A DNA stretch of 64,000 nt from Marinobacter denitrificans. Its GTDB lineage: Bacteria > Pseudomonadota > Gammaproteobacteria > Pseudomonadales > Oleiphilaceae. The position numbers and the translations under genes were made by a program. The stretch lies in NCBI RefSeq assembly GCF_008795955.1, contig NZ_VMHN01000002.1:682001-746000 (forward strand). The letters run 5' to 3'. Shown piece after piece: positions 36,102 to 46,234 of this stretch (positions within the stretch are counted from its first letter, which is position 1; every line of letters starts with the position of its first letter). A model generated the notes under the pieces. It was not told where the DNA came from. It ran no database searches and worked only from the letters and a program-made list of their open reading frames with translations.

Positions 36102-38240
36102 ATGCGCCACCGTTTGGTGGCCACCCTTCTCACTGGTGTATTTGCTGTGGCTGGAACAGCGAAAGCAGCAGAAGATTCCCCTTATAGTTACGACCTGGCC
36201 GCTCTTGGCGATGCGCCGGACGCGTTTGACTCTGGTTCCGCTATTCCCGAAGTGCTGACCACTACTCGTCTCAGACAACCGAAATCACGGGTGCCGGGTA
36301 CAACCACCATCATTACCGGAGACATGATCCGGGATCTGGGCATCATGAACCTGGTGGAAGTCTTCCGCCTGGTACCCGGCATGACGGTTGATGCCGTTGG
36401 CAGTAACCAGCCGGTGACCAGCTACCATGGCACAGTGCATTACGAGCAGCGCCGGCTTCAGGTTCAGGTGGATGGTCGCACTTCCTATCAGGCCAGCCTG
36501 TCCGACATGGACTGGAACACCATGCCGGTGCCGCTGGACCTGATCGAACGAATCGAAGTCAGCCGCGGCCCCAACAGCGCAGCCTATGGCATCAACGCTT
36601 TCCTGGGCACCATCAATATCATCACCCGCGCCCCGGAAGATACGGCCGGCGTTGAGTTGCGGGCAATATCGGGCGCGCGGGGTTACCGCCGGGCCTTCGG
36701 CTCTGTTGGCGATACCGGCGAAGACTACAAGTGGCGCCTGGCCTATGAAAAGCGCAGATCGGATGGCTTTGATAAACAGGAAGATGACGACAGGTTCTAC
36801 CCGTTTAACGACGGGTACGATATGAACACATTCAACTACGACAGCAATCTCCTCCTCAGCAGAGATTACAACCTCGACCTACGCGCCGGGCTTGTAGACG
36901 GAATTGATGAGGAAGACGCGCGCAAAAACGGAAAACTGGGCGCCGATCAGGACCCCAATATTCTGGTGGACGACTACTATCTTCAGACCCGTCTGAACGT
37001 TACCACCTCGGAGCGCCACTTCTACCATGTCCAAGCATCGTTCCAGAATTACGACCGCAGGCAAAGGTGGACCATCTGTATTCCCCAGGACCAGTTCGTG
37101 GACATTCTTGATCCGAATACGGCAACTCCTGATCTGAGAGCGTGTGCGCCGGGTGATACCAATCCCTTCAGGGCCAACCTGAATGAAGATACCGAAGAAT
37201 CACGCCTGGAATTCGAACTGCAGGACACCATTCTGTTCAACCCGGACCTGAAACTGGTCTCTGGTCTGGGTTATCGCAAAGATACGTACCGGTCCGAGAC
37301 ATTTTTCAATGGTCGTGGCAACAACTACCAATCCCGAGTGTTCGGTAATCTGGAGTATTCGCCCTTCGGCTGGTTGACACTGAACTCTGGCGGCAACTGG
37401 GAAAGAACAACCACAACGGACGAGGGGTATTTTTCTCCCCGCCTTGCAGCAAACTTTATACTTGCCAATAACCATACCCTGCGGTTCGTATACTCCAGGG
37501 CAGTTCGCACACCTGATGCTTTCGAGCAGAATCCCGACTGGTCCTATCGTCCCAGAGATGTAGCGCCGCCGTTCGAGGCTGCTGAAGGACAGAGATTCCC
37601 GGTGGAAGACCTGGTCGACCCAACCACCTCCACGTTCGGGAAAACACTTGAAGAAGAGCGTATAACTTCCAGGGAAATAAGCTATTTTGGTCAGTATTAT
37701 CTTGATGCCTCCATCCTTTCGCTGGAAGTGAGATATTTTAACGACCAGCTCCGGGACATGATCAGCGGCATTATTAACGAGGAAGAATGGACCATTGACA
37801 ATAACGTTGCCCTTGATCAGGAAGGCTTTGAAGTGGAAGGTACTCTGGATTATCCCGGCACCAAGCTTCGAATCAGCTATGCTTATCTTGACCAGAACGG
37901 ACGTTACACCGGAGAAAATGATCGTGATGCCGGAGACAAACGATACGCCGTCGAGCTTTTGGGCCGGCTCTCCGTAAGACATTCAGGAAGCGTTGCGTGG
38001 ATTCAGGACTTACCGTTTGACCTGGTTTCCTCAACCGCCTTCTATTTCGCCGACGAGTTCCGCCGCTCCCAGTTTGAGCGGGCCGATTTCCGGCTGGCCC
38101 GACAGGTATTCAGAACAGGCTACAGTTACGAACTGGCGCTAACCATGCAACACTATCTGAACAGGGATCCGACTCTCAGCCCCGACAATATTATCAGTGA
38201 CCATAACCAGTTCTTCGTTGAAGCTGGCGTGCGATTCTGA
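36102..38240 (+). CDS. TonB-dependent outer-membrane receptor
   Basis: This is an approximately 712-residue receptor. The signal peptide RLVATLLTGVFAVAGTAKA is followed by a plug domain (SRVPGTTTIITGDMIRDLG, LVEVFRLVPGMTVD, IERIEVSRGPNSAAYG, INIITRAPED) and a beta barrel ending in the aromatic VEAGVRF needed for BAM assembly. There is no N-terminal signalling (STN) domain. I prefer ATG 36102, with GGAAG 7 bases upstream; the frame is open to ATGs at 36048 and 35991, which would give an unusually long leader. It is the first gene of a three-gene set with a periplasmic binding protein and a hybrid kinase, so its cargo may also be a signal. Confidence 0.92.
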   Translation: MRHRLVATLLTGVFAVAGTAKAAEDSPYSYDLAALGDAPDAFDSGSAIPEVLTTTRLRQPKSRVPGTTTIITGDMIRDLGIMNLVEVFRLVPGMTVDAVGSNQPVTSYHGTVHYEQRRLQVQVDGRTSYQASLSDMDWNTMPVPLDLIERIEVSRGPNSAAYGINAFLGTINIITRAPEDTAGVELRAISGARGYRRAFGSVGDTGEDYKWRLAYEKRRSDGFDKQEDDDRFYPFNDGYDMNTFNYDSNLLLSRDYNLDLRAGLVDGIDEEDARKNGKLGADQDPNILVDDYYLQTRLNVTTSERHFYHVQASFQNYDRRQRWTICIPQDQFVDILDPNTATPDLRACAPGDTNPFRANLNEDTEESRLEFELQDTILFNPDLKLVSGLGYRKDTYRSETFFNGRGNNYQSRVFGNLEYSPFGWLTLNSGGNWERTTTTDEGYFSPRLAANFILANNHTLRFVYSRAVRTPDAFEQNPDWSYRPRDVAPPFEAAEGQRFPVEDLVDPTTSTFGKTLEEERITSREISYFGQYYLDASILSLEVRYFNDQLRDMISGIINEEEWTIDNNVALDQEGFEVEGTLDYPGTKLRISYAYLDQNGRYTGENDRDAGDKRYAVELLGRLSVRHSGSVAWIQDLPFDLVSSTAFYFADEFRRSQFERADFRLARQVFRTGYSYELALTMQHYLNRDPTLSPDNIISDHNQFFVEAGVRF

Positions 38241-38272
38241 AACACCAAGGACGACATCAGACCCCGGACGGT

Positions 38273-39253
38273 ATGAAAGACACAAACTACCCGAACATTC
38301 CGGCAAGAACAGGTTCGCCTGCAACCAGATGGCTTCTGGTTGTCCTTGCCCTGTTTCTGGTTGTCACCCAGTCACTTCATCCTGCTGCAGCTCAATCCGC
38401 CACGGGCTCACTGGTTTACCTTGCCGGTTCCGAGAATTCTGCGTTAAACCGTCGCATGCTATCCCTGCTCGAAGAAGCGCTGGGACGTACAACGGTGGTC
38501 CGGTCATTCAGCCCCGGGCAGACATCCCAGGATAGCGAAACGCCCGTTATTGCCCTGGGTCCGGAAGCCTTTACCCGCGTTCGCCAGGAAGACAGAAACG
38601 TGCCTGTGCTGGCGCTTCTGGTAGATGAATCGTTCATCGACGGCTACGCCGAACGCTCCGGTGGTTCGGTCTCCGGTATTCTCTATAATCCTCCTCTTCT
38701 TCGGCAAGCCATCGCGGGCCGGGCCATTCTGCCGCAAGCCACCCGGGTTGCGATGTTGGCGCGCCCTGACACAGTTGAGTTGTATGAGCCCTTAACGGAA
38801 CAGCTCCCTGACTACGGGCTCGAGGGGAAAATATTTGTGGTCACGTCCGACGACAGGCTGATACCAACCCTGATCCGTGCCCTGAACTACGGTGACTTCC
38901 TCCTCGCAGCACCCGACAGCACCATCTACAATCCAAGAACCATCAAACATATCCTGCTGACCGCATACCGGCGTAATCGGATTGTCATCGGGCCGAGTCA
39001 GGCTTATGTAAAGGCGGGATCACTGGCCTCTACCTACACGCCCCTCACCCAGATTGCGAAACTGGCCGCGGACTTTGTCAACGAATACCGGGCAAGTGGC
39101 CAATTTCCAGCGCCCGCCTACCCGGATAACTTCAGTATCGACCTGAACCATCAGGTTGCCAGGTCCCTGAATATTCCCTTACCCGACAACCAGGACATTA
39201 TCAATTCGGTGATGGAGCAGCTTGTCGCGCCTGAGGAGGCTGCCAATGAGTAA
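38273..39253 (+). CDS. Orphan ABC-type periplasmic binding protein (PF04392-like) between a TonB receptor and a hybrid kinase
   Basis: This 326-residue protein has an N-terminal signal (WLLVVLALFLVVTQSL, cut near AAAQS). The mature part has a two-lobed binding-protein pattern (GSLVYLAGSENSALNRR, PVIALGPEAFTRVRQE, VPVLALLVDESFIDGY, ATRVAMLARPDT, DFLLAAPDSTIYN, RIVIGPSQAYVKAGSLAST) resembling ABC_sub_bind/COG2984. No ABC permease or ATPase is present. It follows the receptor by 32 bases and overlaps the kinase gene by 8. This suggests it captures the imported ligand and reports it to the kinase (inference). Confidence 0.75.
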   Translation: MKDTNYPNIPARTGSPATRWLLVVLALFLVVTQSLHPAAAQSATGSLVYLAGSENSALNRRMLSLLEEALGRTTVVRSFSPGQTSQDSETPVIALGPEAFTRVRQEDRNVPVLALLVDESFIDGYAERSGGSVSGILYNPPLLRQAIAGRAILPQATRVAMLARPDTVELYEPLTEQLPDYGLEGKIFVVTSDDRLIPTLIRALNYGDFLLAAPDSTIYNPRTIKHILLTAYRRNRIVIGPSQAYVKAGSLASTYTPLTQIAKLAADFVNEYRASGQFPAPAYPDNFSIDLNHQVARSLNIPLPDNQDIINSVMEQLVAPEEAANE

Positions 39254-41189
39254 TCTGACAGACGTTCAGGCTCCGCTTTCCCGGAAGCTCCTGCTGTTGG
39301 GGGCCGCTCCAGCGATTGTCATGTTCGTTGTGCTGATGGTGTTTTTCACCTCTGCCCGGCTTGATGATGCACGGAAGGATCTGGCCGACAGCAGCCAGAT
39401 GCTGGCAGACAGCCTTGCGCCAGCCGTTGAATACGCTGTGGTCTCCGGCAATAACGCAGCCTTGCAACAAATTCTCTCCCAATCCCTGCGCCGCAGCCGG
39501 GCGCAATGGATCAGGGTATCTAACCTGATGGGCGAGGAAGTCGGCTTTGTATCCAGCGAGCAGCCACCACAAACCTTGCCTGACGAAAGCTTCGACGTGT
39601 TTGAATCGGAAATTCTGCAACAGCCCGTGGATCTGGGCGGAGACCGACAGACAGAATGGTTTGAACCGGATTACGGGTTCGGCGCCGGCGCACTCAGAGT
39701 GGGAACCGTTCAGGTTGGCGTCAACAAGGAACAACTGGCTGCACGTCGTCAGGACATACTCTGGACCTCCCTTGCCGTAGGCTTTTCACTCCTGCTGTTT
39801 ACCCTGCTAATAGTCAATCACTCCCTGAACAGCATCATTTCCCCGATTCGCGCTCTTTCCCGTCGGGTGACGAAGCTGACCAACACGGAGTATGAAGAAG
39901 TTCCCGTCAGCCGCACGGGCACCACCCGGGAAATCCGGGAACTGGAAGAAAGCCTGAACTCGCTTGCTACCCATCTCAGAACACTGAAAAAGTCCAGGGA
40001 TGACACCCTCGCCTCCTCAGAGAAAGCCAGGGAGCGGGCGGAGCAGGCCAACCGGGCAAAGTCGGAATTTCTGGCAACCATGAGCCACGAATTGCGCACG
40101 CCACTCAACGGTGTGCTAGGCATGATTGAACTGGTCACCGAGGAACCCCTCACCCCGCGGCAGATCGATTACCTGCAAACGGCCCGGCACTCGACAGAGG
40201 ACCTGCTGACAGTTATCAACGATATTCTGGACTACTCCCACATCGACCGTGGCACCCTGGAGCTGGAAAACCGCGAGTTTGACCTGCAGCAGCTGATAAC
40301 CAACTGCACTGCAAGCTTTCGCCACACTGCCGAACAACACGGCCTGACGCTATCTTCCAAATTCGTGGGGGAATGGCCGACGCACCCTCTGGTACTAGGC
40401 GATGCCTCCAGGCTGCGACAGATCCTCGCCGGCCTGGTTGATAACGCTATCAAATTTACCGGCGACGGCTACATCAGTGTTCAAGCCGAGTGGTTCTCTC
40501 TGGAGGAAAACTGCGTTCTGTTGAAATGCACCGTAAGCGATTCCGGTTGCGGCATTCCGGTTGAACGGATTCATGACATTTTCAATTCCTTCGAGCAGGT
40601 TGAAAGCGGAAATTCCAGACAGTACGGCGGGACCGGGATGGGCCTTTCCCTTGTTCAACGGCTGGTCGAACTGATGGGCGGCCATGTGAAGGTGGAAACC
40701 GATCTCGGCAAAGGGTCCTCCTTCCGTTTCGAGTTGCCTTTTGAGCGAGCAACGCCGGCCGCGCCCCACATCGCCAGAGATCAGGCACCCGCTGAAGCCG
40801 GTCAGGCCAAGGCACGGGCGCTGGTCGTCGAAGACAATATCGTTAACCAGAGGGTGGCGACAGCGCTTCTCAGGCGCCTGGGATTTGATGCCGATGCTGC
40901 GCTAAACGGAGAGGAGGCGCTGGAACTGGTAAGGACCAATCACGCTGGTTACGACGTGATTCTGATGGATTGCCAGATGCCGTTAATGGACGGCTACGAA
41001 ACCACGCGCTGCATCCGGGAATGGGAAAAGAGTAACGGCCAGGGTGGCACGCCGATCATCGCTCTGACCGCTGACGCGCTACCAGGAACGGAATCAACCT
41101 GTCGCGAAGCGGGAATGAACGACTATCTGTCAAAACCGGTTAGAAAAGAAAACCTGAGACAGGTACTCAGCCGCTGGATACGGGTGTAA
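39246..41189 (+). CDS. Hybrid sensor histidine kinase with C-terminal receiver
   Basis: This is a 647-residue kinase. TM1 is at about residues 15-35 and TM2 at about 170-190, enclosing a periplasmic sensor of about 130 residues. Then come HAMP, HisKA with His281 in TMSHELRTPLNG, HATPase (DSGCGIPVERI, GGTGMGLSLVQRLVELMGG) and a receiver with Asp575 in ILMDCQMPLMDG and Lys in DYLSKPVRK. There is no Hpt or DNA-binding output, so a separate phosphotransfer protein and regulator are needed elsewhere. GAGGAGG lies 7 bases before ATG 39246. The 8-base overlap with the binding-protein gene implies joint function. Confidence 0.92.
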   Translation: MSNLTDVQAPLSRKLLLLGAAPAIVMFVVLMVFFTSARLDDARKDLADSSQMLADSLAPAVEYAVVSGNNAALQQILSQSLRRSRAQWIRVSNLMGEEVGFVSSEQPPQTLPDESFDVFESEILQQPVDLGGDRQTEWFEPDYGFGAGALRVGTVQVGVNKEQLAARRQDILWTSLAVGFSLLLFTLLIVNHSLNSIISPIRALSRRVTKLTNTEYEEVPVSRTGTTREIRELEESLNSLATHLRTLKKSRDDTLASSEKARERAEQANRAKSEFLATMSHELRTPLNGVLGMIELVTEEPLTPRQIDYLQTARHSTEDLLTVINDILDYSHIDRGTLELENREFDLQQLITNCTASFRHTAEQHGLTLSSKFVGEWPTHPLVLGDASRLRQILAGLVDNAIKFTGDGYISVQAEWFSLEENCVLLKCTVSDSGCGIPVERIHDIFNSFEQVESGNSRQYGGTGMGLSLVQRLVELMGGHVKVETDLGKGSSFRFELPFERATPAAPHIARDQAPAEAGQAKARALVVEDNIVNQRVATALLRRLGFDADAALNGEEALELVRTNHAGYDVILMDCQMPLMDGYETTRCIREWEKSNGQGGTPIIALTADALPGTESTCREAGMNDYLSKPVRKENLRQVLSRWIRV

Positions 41190-41208
41190 CCAGCGGCCGG
41201 ATTTCAGA

Positions 41209-42570
41209 TCACGCCACCGGGTCACGCATGGTGACGAATTCTTCAGCAGACGTCGGATGAATACCTATGGTGCTGTCGAACTGGGCCTTGGTCGCACCGG
41301 CCTTGATCGCAACAGCAATACCCTGGGTTATCTCCCCGGCATCCGGTCCTACCATATGCGCACCCAGCACTCTGTCTGACTCGTCATCTACCACCAGTTT
41401 CATCAGTGCTCGCTCGTCCCGCCCGCTGAGGGTGTGCTTCATGGGTTTGAATTCGGAGCGGTAGATGCGCAGCTTATGGCCGGCTTCCCTTGCCTCGGCT
41501 TCGGTTAGCCCGACGGTGCCGATGTTAGGCTGGCAGAATACCGCGGTGGGGATACTGCTGTAATCCATCTCCCCCTTACCATCCCCGAACAGGCGCCGTG
41601 AGAGCACCATACCCTGGGCCAGCGCTACCGGTGTCAGCTGGGGCGTGCCGATCACGTCACCCAGGGCCGTGATGGAGGGGACCGCGGTCTGGAAATAGTC
41701 ATCCACTACCACGTGCCCGGACGCACTTAGTTGAACCCCAAGTTCCTCCAGGCCAAGCCCATCTACCAGCGCCCGGCGGCCCGTAGCCGCCATGACCAGC
41801 CCGGTATTCAGGCGAGAGCCGTCAGTCAGGTTGACAGCATAGTGGGCGTTGTCCGTCTCGATGGATTCAATATTGACGCCAAAACGCAGGTTGATGCCCT
41901 TCTTGCGCATTTCCGCGGCAGTAAATTCCCGAACATCATCATCAAATCCCCGCAGGAAGAGCTCTCCCCGGTACAGCAGAGTTGTGTCCACTCCGAGTCC
42001 CGCAAGAATGCCCGCAAACTCCACTGCAATATAACCGCCCCCCCAGACCACGGCCTGCTTTGGCAATTGCGGAAGGTAAAACATCTCGTTGGAGGTAAGA
42101 ACACATTCCTTGCCGGGCACTTCAGGCACTACGGGCCAGCTGCCGGTTGCAATAGTAATGTGTTTGCTGGTGAAGGTCCGTTCTCCTACAACCACTGTGT
42201 TGGCATCTGCCAGCGAGGCAGTGCCCTCGATCACGGTGACACCGGCGTTCTCCAGCATGCGCCCGTAAATGCCGTTGAGCCGTTCTATCTCGGCATTCTT
42301 GTTAGCCACCAGCCGGGTCCAGTCAAAGGTGACCTGGTCGTGAGGTACGCTCCAGCCATAACCGGCGGCATCCTCGATGTCCTCGCCAGCATGAGAGCCA
42401 TAGACGAACAGTTTTTTCGGTACACAGCCCACGTTCACGCAGGTGCCGCCGAGGTAACGTGACTCGACTACCGCTACGCGGGCGCCCTTGGCGGCGGACA
42501 TCCGCGCCAGCCGCACACCGCCGGAACCGGCACCAATAATGATCAGATCGAAATCCTGTTTGTCAGACAC
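41209..42570 (-). CDS. gor: Glutathione-disulfide reductase
   Basis: This is a 453-residue FAD/NADPH disulfide reductase. The redox pair is Cys44/Cys49 in [13 protein letters not shown]. The FAD motif [14 protein letters not shown] is at the N-terminus, and the C-terminal [11 protein letters not shown] holds the catalytic His. The [11 protein letters not shown] context and length are those of glutathione reductase rather than lipoamide dehydrogenase. It reduces GSSG for redox balance. It is convergent with the kinase gene, 19 bases away, and sits 32 bases after a GNAT gene on the same strand. Confidence 0.93.
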   Translation of the reverse strand: MSDKQDFDLIIIGAGSGGVRLARMSAAKGARVAVVESRYLGGTCVNVGCVPKKLFVYGSHAGEDIEDAAGYGWSVPHDQVTFDWTRLVANKNAEIERLNGIYGRMLENAGVTVIEGTASLADANTVVVGERTFTSKHITIATGSWPVVPEVPGKECVLTSNEMFYLPQLPKQAVVWGGGYIAVEFAGILAGLGVDTTLLYRGELFLRGFDDDVREFTAAEMRKKGINLRFGVNIESIETDNAHYAVNLTDGSRLNTGLVMAATGRRALVDGLGLEELGVQLSASGHVVVDDYFQTAVPSITALGDVIGTPQLTPVALAQGMVLSRRLFGDGKGEMDYSSIPTAVFCQPNIGTVGLTEAEAREAGHKLRIYRSEFKPMKHTLSGRDERALMKLVVDDESDRVLGAHMVGPDAGEITQGIAVAIKAGATKAQFDSTIGIHPTSAEEFVTMRDPVA

Positions 42571-42602
42571 AGCGTCTCCTGTAATGCAAAAAACCTGCTC
42601 GC

Positions 42603-43268
42603 TTATCCGGGGGCCATTGCGGCCTCTCCGGCACGGACCTCGCGAAACAGTATGTGGTCTTCAAAATCACCCAGCCGGATGGTACCAAGGCTGCGAAAGC
42701 CTTCGGATTCATAGAACGGCAGATATCGGCTATTACCGGTATCCAGCACCAGCCCACTGCCGCGAGGGTTCTCTGCGCACAGTTTTTCCACCGTGGAGAG
42801 CAGCATCCGACCATAGCCCTTGTTCTGGTATTTGGGATTGACCCCCATCAATGGCAACTGATGCGCCAGGGGTTGCGGCAGCATTTCCTTGATTTTTTCG
42901 TGGTAATCGAGATAACGACGGGTACAGGCAAAGCCGGCGGTAAGGACCATGCGAATCCGCCAGCTGATCTGCTCTGCCAGGTTCAGGCGGAGTTCAGGTT
43001 CGCCAATAAATGCGACGGCTACCAGGGTATCATCTGCCATCACCCCAATGGCGTCCTGATCCAGCTCGAAATACAGGTCAATCAGTTCCCGCACTGTGGC
43101 TCTTACCCGCTGTTCGTACCCCGGGCGACGATGGTCAAACAGATACTGGAACGTAGGTTCGTTCCGATAGGCGCTGACCAGTATCGATATGGCCTCGTTA
43201 CGGGCACTTGTGTCGAGACGGACAATAGCCGGTTCCGAGCTGGTCCTGTTGTCTGTGCCGTCAGTCAT
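42603..43268 (-). CDS. GNAT-family N-acetyltransferase
   Basis: This is a 221-residue GNAT-fold protein. The acetyl-CoA-binding motif A is visible as [23 protein letters not shown], followed by [21 protein letters not shown], a typical beta5/alpha4 segment. The substrate is unknown. It lies 22 bases downstream of gspM on the same strand, so it may ride on the secretion operon's transcript. Confidence 0.87.
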   Translation of the reverse strand: MTDGTDNRTSSEPAIVRLDTSARNEAISILVSAYRNEPTFQYLFDHRRPGYEQRVRATVRELIDLYFELDQDAIGVMADDTLVAVAFIGEPELRLNLAEQISWRIRMVLTAGFACTRRYLDYHEKIKEMLPQPLAHQLPLMGVNPKYQNKGYGRMLLSTVEKLCAENPRGSGLVLDTGNSRYLPFYESEGFRSLGTIRLGDFEDHILFREVRAGEAAMAPG

Positions 43269-43290
43269 CCTGTGTTCTCCAGCATTGGTC

Positions 43291-43821
43291 TCAGATTGTT
43301 AAAGTAAGACGTACGGATACCATGCCCGGATCGTTCTGTCGATCCATCGAGGCCTGGTCTATCTGAACACCGTGCCCGGTATTCAGCTGTTCAAGCCAGC
43401 TGGCCACCTCGGTAAACGGAGCGCCATCAAGCCAGACCCGTATAGCACTGTCGCCGCTGGGTTCAAAACGCTGCAGCGACAACCCTGCTTCGCCAGCACT
43501 GCGGGTAACCAGTGACATCAGCTCACGGCCGTCTTCCGGGGCATCAACCGGGGAGTTGCCCTGACTGCCGCTGGCGCCAGACAGCCTCTTCAGGGCATCG
43601 TTATTGGCTTCCATCCAGGCCAATAGCTCAGCCGACCGTTCCCGCTCACTGAGGGCGTCGTCGTGGAAACTTACTGCAGGTGTCCAGACCGCAAAATAAA
43701 GAATACCCAGCAACACGGCAATCGCCAGGACGGTCAAAGCCTGCTGGTCCCTGCGGGGTAACTGGTCATACTGGGCAATCAGTTTGCCCACCGCTGGCTG
43801 TTCCCTGATTCTGTTCAACAT
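43291..43821 (-). CDS. gspM: Type II secretion system protein M
   Basis: This is a 176-residue bitopic inner-membrane protein: a short cytoplasmic N-terminus, a transmembrane helix at about 28-48 (ALTVLAIAVLLGILYFAV) and a periplasmic ferredoxin-like domain. GspM pairs with GspL in the inner-membrane platform. An AGGAGG ribosome binding site is 9 bases before ATG 43821, and gspL ends 4 bases upstream. It is the last gene of the gsp series. Confidence 0.85.
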   Translation of the reverse strand: MLNRIREQPAVGKLIAQYDQLPRRDQQALTVLAIAVLLGILYFAVWTPAVSFHDDALSERERSAELLAWMEANNDALKRLSGASGSQGNSPVDAPEDGRELMSLVTRSAGEAGLSLQRFEPSGDSAIRVWLDGAPFTEVASWLEQLNTGHGVQIDQASMDRQNDPGMVSVRLTLTI

Positions 43822-43825
43822 GACG

Positions 43826-45142
43826 TTATCCTCCTGAGACCGTCAACCGACCGCGGGCGCCGTCGGATTCGTTCACCACTGAACCGATTTCTGCCTTCAG
43901 CCCCTGGTTGGTGAGGCCATTGCGCAGGGCGCTCAGTTTGTTGTAGCTGTCCGCCCTGACATCCACCGCCAGCTCTCCCCGATTGCGGCTGTAATTGACT
44001 GAGTTGAAGACCACCGAACCCGTCTCCGGAATTTTTGAATACTGTTCGCCGGTGTACTTCATAAGAGTGATAAACCCGGTAGCCGGGCCATTTGCCTGCA
44101 GCTGGCGCAACTGGCCTTCAACCACCCGGCGCACATTACGCGCATCGGTTCTTGCATCGTCCGGAAACGCCTGACGATAAACAGTCATGGCCTGATCCTG
44201 AAGTTCGTCTGCCTTTTGCTGGTGATAAAGGCCCATACCAACCTCAACACCGATCTGGATAACGAACCAGACACTGGCAACCGCAATCAATGGTTTCCAC
44301 GCCGCCAGCGCACTGGATTTACGGGAACGGATGGCGTACTCACCCTGGCACAGATTGATCGGCTGGCAGAGATGGTGATGATGAGCGTGAGCCAGCAATT
44401 CCAGCGGCATCAGTTCCAGAGTCTCTTCCCTGACAGTCAGGCGACCGGAGGACTTGAGCTCGGCGAGATCGGCCTGCTGATGCTCAAATTCCTGTTCGAT
44501 CCCGTAAACTGTAACCGGCACTTCCGCGACAACTTCATCGGATGGTGGTAGCGCAAGGGTCTGGGCAAACATGGCAAGGTTGCGTGCCTGAACACTGAGC
44601 CACTCCCCATGATCGCTCAGCAACATGGCCGTCTCGCCGTCCAGGCAGATCGACCAACCTCCTTCGGTGACTGGAAGCAGGCCTGCGTCGGGGTAAATCG
44701 CTTCCAGTTTCAGATGTTCCCACCCACTGAACATCGCAACCCACTCCGCCATGCGGCGACGGTCGACTGCAGCTACCCGGAAGCCTTTTTCAGTGCGGTT
44801 ACCGAGGGCAAGATGAACGCTCTCAATATCCTGGGCTATCTGTTCTTCCACCGCATAAGGCAACGCCTGGTACACGAACCGCGTCTGCTTCGCCGGGATG
44901 TCCGCTATACAGAAAAGTGCCTCTTCGCCCGGGAGCAGGCCCACCATCAGAACGTTTTCGAGATTATTCTGTGCCAGCGTCTGTTCGATATCTTCTTTCG
45001 GGTCCGCCGTGCCGCGGGCCTGGGCATCCCCGCTGGCATCGAGCAGAACCCAGTTGTATAACTGGGTTCCCCCGGTGATATCGAGACCGGGATCAGGTGC
45101 CTCAAAGGGCGGCAGGGGCCTGACATAAAGGCGATATGACAT
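43826..45142 (-). CDS. gspL: Type II secretion system protein L
   Basis: This is a 438-residue protein. The large N-terminal actin-like cytoplasmic domain (MSYRLYVRPLPPFE, VPDTL-type AYCIADIPAKQTRFVYQALPYAVEEQIAQDIE) binds GspE. A transmembrane helix (AAWKPLIAVASVWFVIQIGVEVG) and a periplasmic domain follow. I prefer ATG 45142; the frame extends to a TTG at 45163. It follows gspK by 69 bases and precedes gspM by 4. Confidence 0.9.
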   Translation of the reverse strand: MSYRLYVRPLPPFEAPDPGLDITGGTQLYNWVLLDASGDAQARGTADPKEDIEQTLAQNNLENVLMVGLLPGEEALFCIADIPAKQTRFVYQALPYAVEEQIAQDIESVHLALGNRTEKGFRVAAVDRRRMAEWVAMFSGWEHLKLEAIYPDAGLLPVTEGGWSICLDGETAMLLSDHGEWLSVQARNLAMFAQTLALPPSDEVVAEVPVTVYGIEQEFEHQQADLAELKSSGRLTVREETLELMPLELLAHAHHHHLCQPINLCQGEYAIRSRKSSALAAWKPLIAVASVWFVIQIGVEVGMGLYHQQKADELQDQAMTVYRQAFPDDARTDARNVRRVVEGQLRQLQANGPATGFITLMKYTGEQYSKIPETGSVVFNSVNYSRNRGELAVDVRADSYNKLSALRNGLTNQGLKAEIGSVVNESDGARGRLTVSGG

Positions 45143-45211
45143 TCTGAGCAGTTTCCTTTTCAACCCTTCCGGGCGTTTATTGTCGGTACTGATTGTGTTC
45201 CAGGGCTCCCG

Positions 45212-46234
45212 CTATTCTTCGGAGACGCTGAATGGTTCTTTGGTTATCCGGTGTTTCTGGCCGGTGTCCCGGTGCACTGTCTGCATTTCGCCCTCGGGAC
45301 TGCGGTAAACAGTGCTTACCAGATTGGCAACCCGCTCATCGTAGGTAATCCGGGATACCACTTCAAAAAAACGTGTTTGAACCCCCAGCCCTGTCGATTT
45401 CAGACCCAGGCCTGCGAATTCTGGCAAGGCGAGGAAGTCCTGAACGGTCTCGAAACGCTCTTCCTGACGCCTCTCCAGAATAGCGTCTGCCTGAGCCTGT
45501 GTCAGTTCTTCATGCAGAGACCGCAGCACAGCCGCCGAAGCGGTATTGACGTTAATACCCAGACCCGCCACCGGCAAGGTTGTTACATGAGGCCGCAATG
45601 CCTGGTAAGCCTCTTCGGTCATTCCATCGATCAGTCGCAGCTCCGAGACCGTGACAAAGGGCTGGTTCCCTGCCCGGTAGGCAGGCTCCTGCATCAGATA
45701 CTGGCCGTCTTCGGCGCCGTAGGCACTAATTGTCTGGTCATCCGGGTCAATCCAGTCAATCAGGGCGTCGACATTCAATGCCGTGATTTCCAGCACCTGG
45801 AACAGCCGTGTTACCCGGTCCCGAACCAGCGGATTAACCTGGCCGTTACCGCTTACCAGATCATTCAGATTGATCTTTCCGCCCAGGTCATCAATCTGAA
45901 CTTCCGCCACACCATTATCGTCCAGGGGCAGGATCGCGGCGTTCTGGGCCCAGAACTCGTCGGGGCTATCCACCATGGTGTTATTTTTTTTATCCTCCTC
46001 GAAATCCCGTACAAGGATCTGCCGCGCAAAGGCTTCTGCCCCCAGGGCAACGCTATGGCCCTGCTGTTGCGCCAGGTAGTGGCTGGCACGAAACACCCGC
46101 ACACTTTGTTGCTGTGTCATCCCACTGGCAAGCATGACCACCAGCGCCATGGCCAGCAACACCATGATCAGTGCCACCCCGCTCTGGCGATGGGCGGGCG
46201 AGCGAAGTATCAGGGGCTGATTCTCAGGCATCAT
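45212..46234 (-). CDS. gspK: Type II secretion minor pseudopilin K
   Basis: This is a 340-residue prepilin-like protein. The short basic leader (HRQSG) is cut before VALIMVLLAMALVVMLASGM. GspK lacks the usual Glu+5 context and has a large inserted alpha-helical domain containing the helix-hairpin-helix-like GINVNTASAAVLRSL. GspK caps the pseudopilus tip with GspI and GspJ. Its start overlaps the gspJ stop. Confidence 0.93.
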   Translation of the reverse strand: MMPENQPLILRSPAHRQSGVALIMVLLAMALVVMLASGMTQQQSVRVFRASHYLAQQQGHSVALGAEAFARQILVRDFEEDKKNNTMVDSPDEFWAQNAAILPLDDNGVAEVQIDDLGGKINLNDLVSGNGQVNPLVRDRVTRLFQVLEITALNVDALIDWIDPDDQTISAYGAEDGQYLMQEPAYRAGNQPFVTVSELRLIDGMTEEAYQALRPHVTTLPVAGLGINVNTASAAVLRSLHEELTQAQADAILERRQEERFETVQDFLALPEFAGLGLKSTGLGVQTRFFEVVSRITYDERVANLVSTVYRSPEGEMQTVHRDTGQKHRITKEPFSVSEE

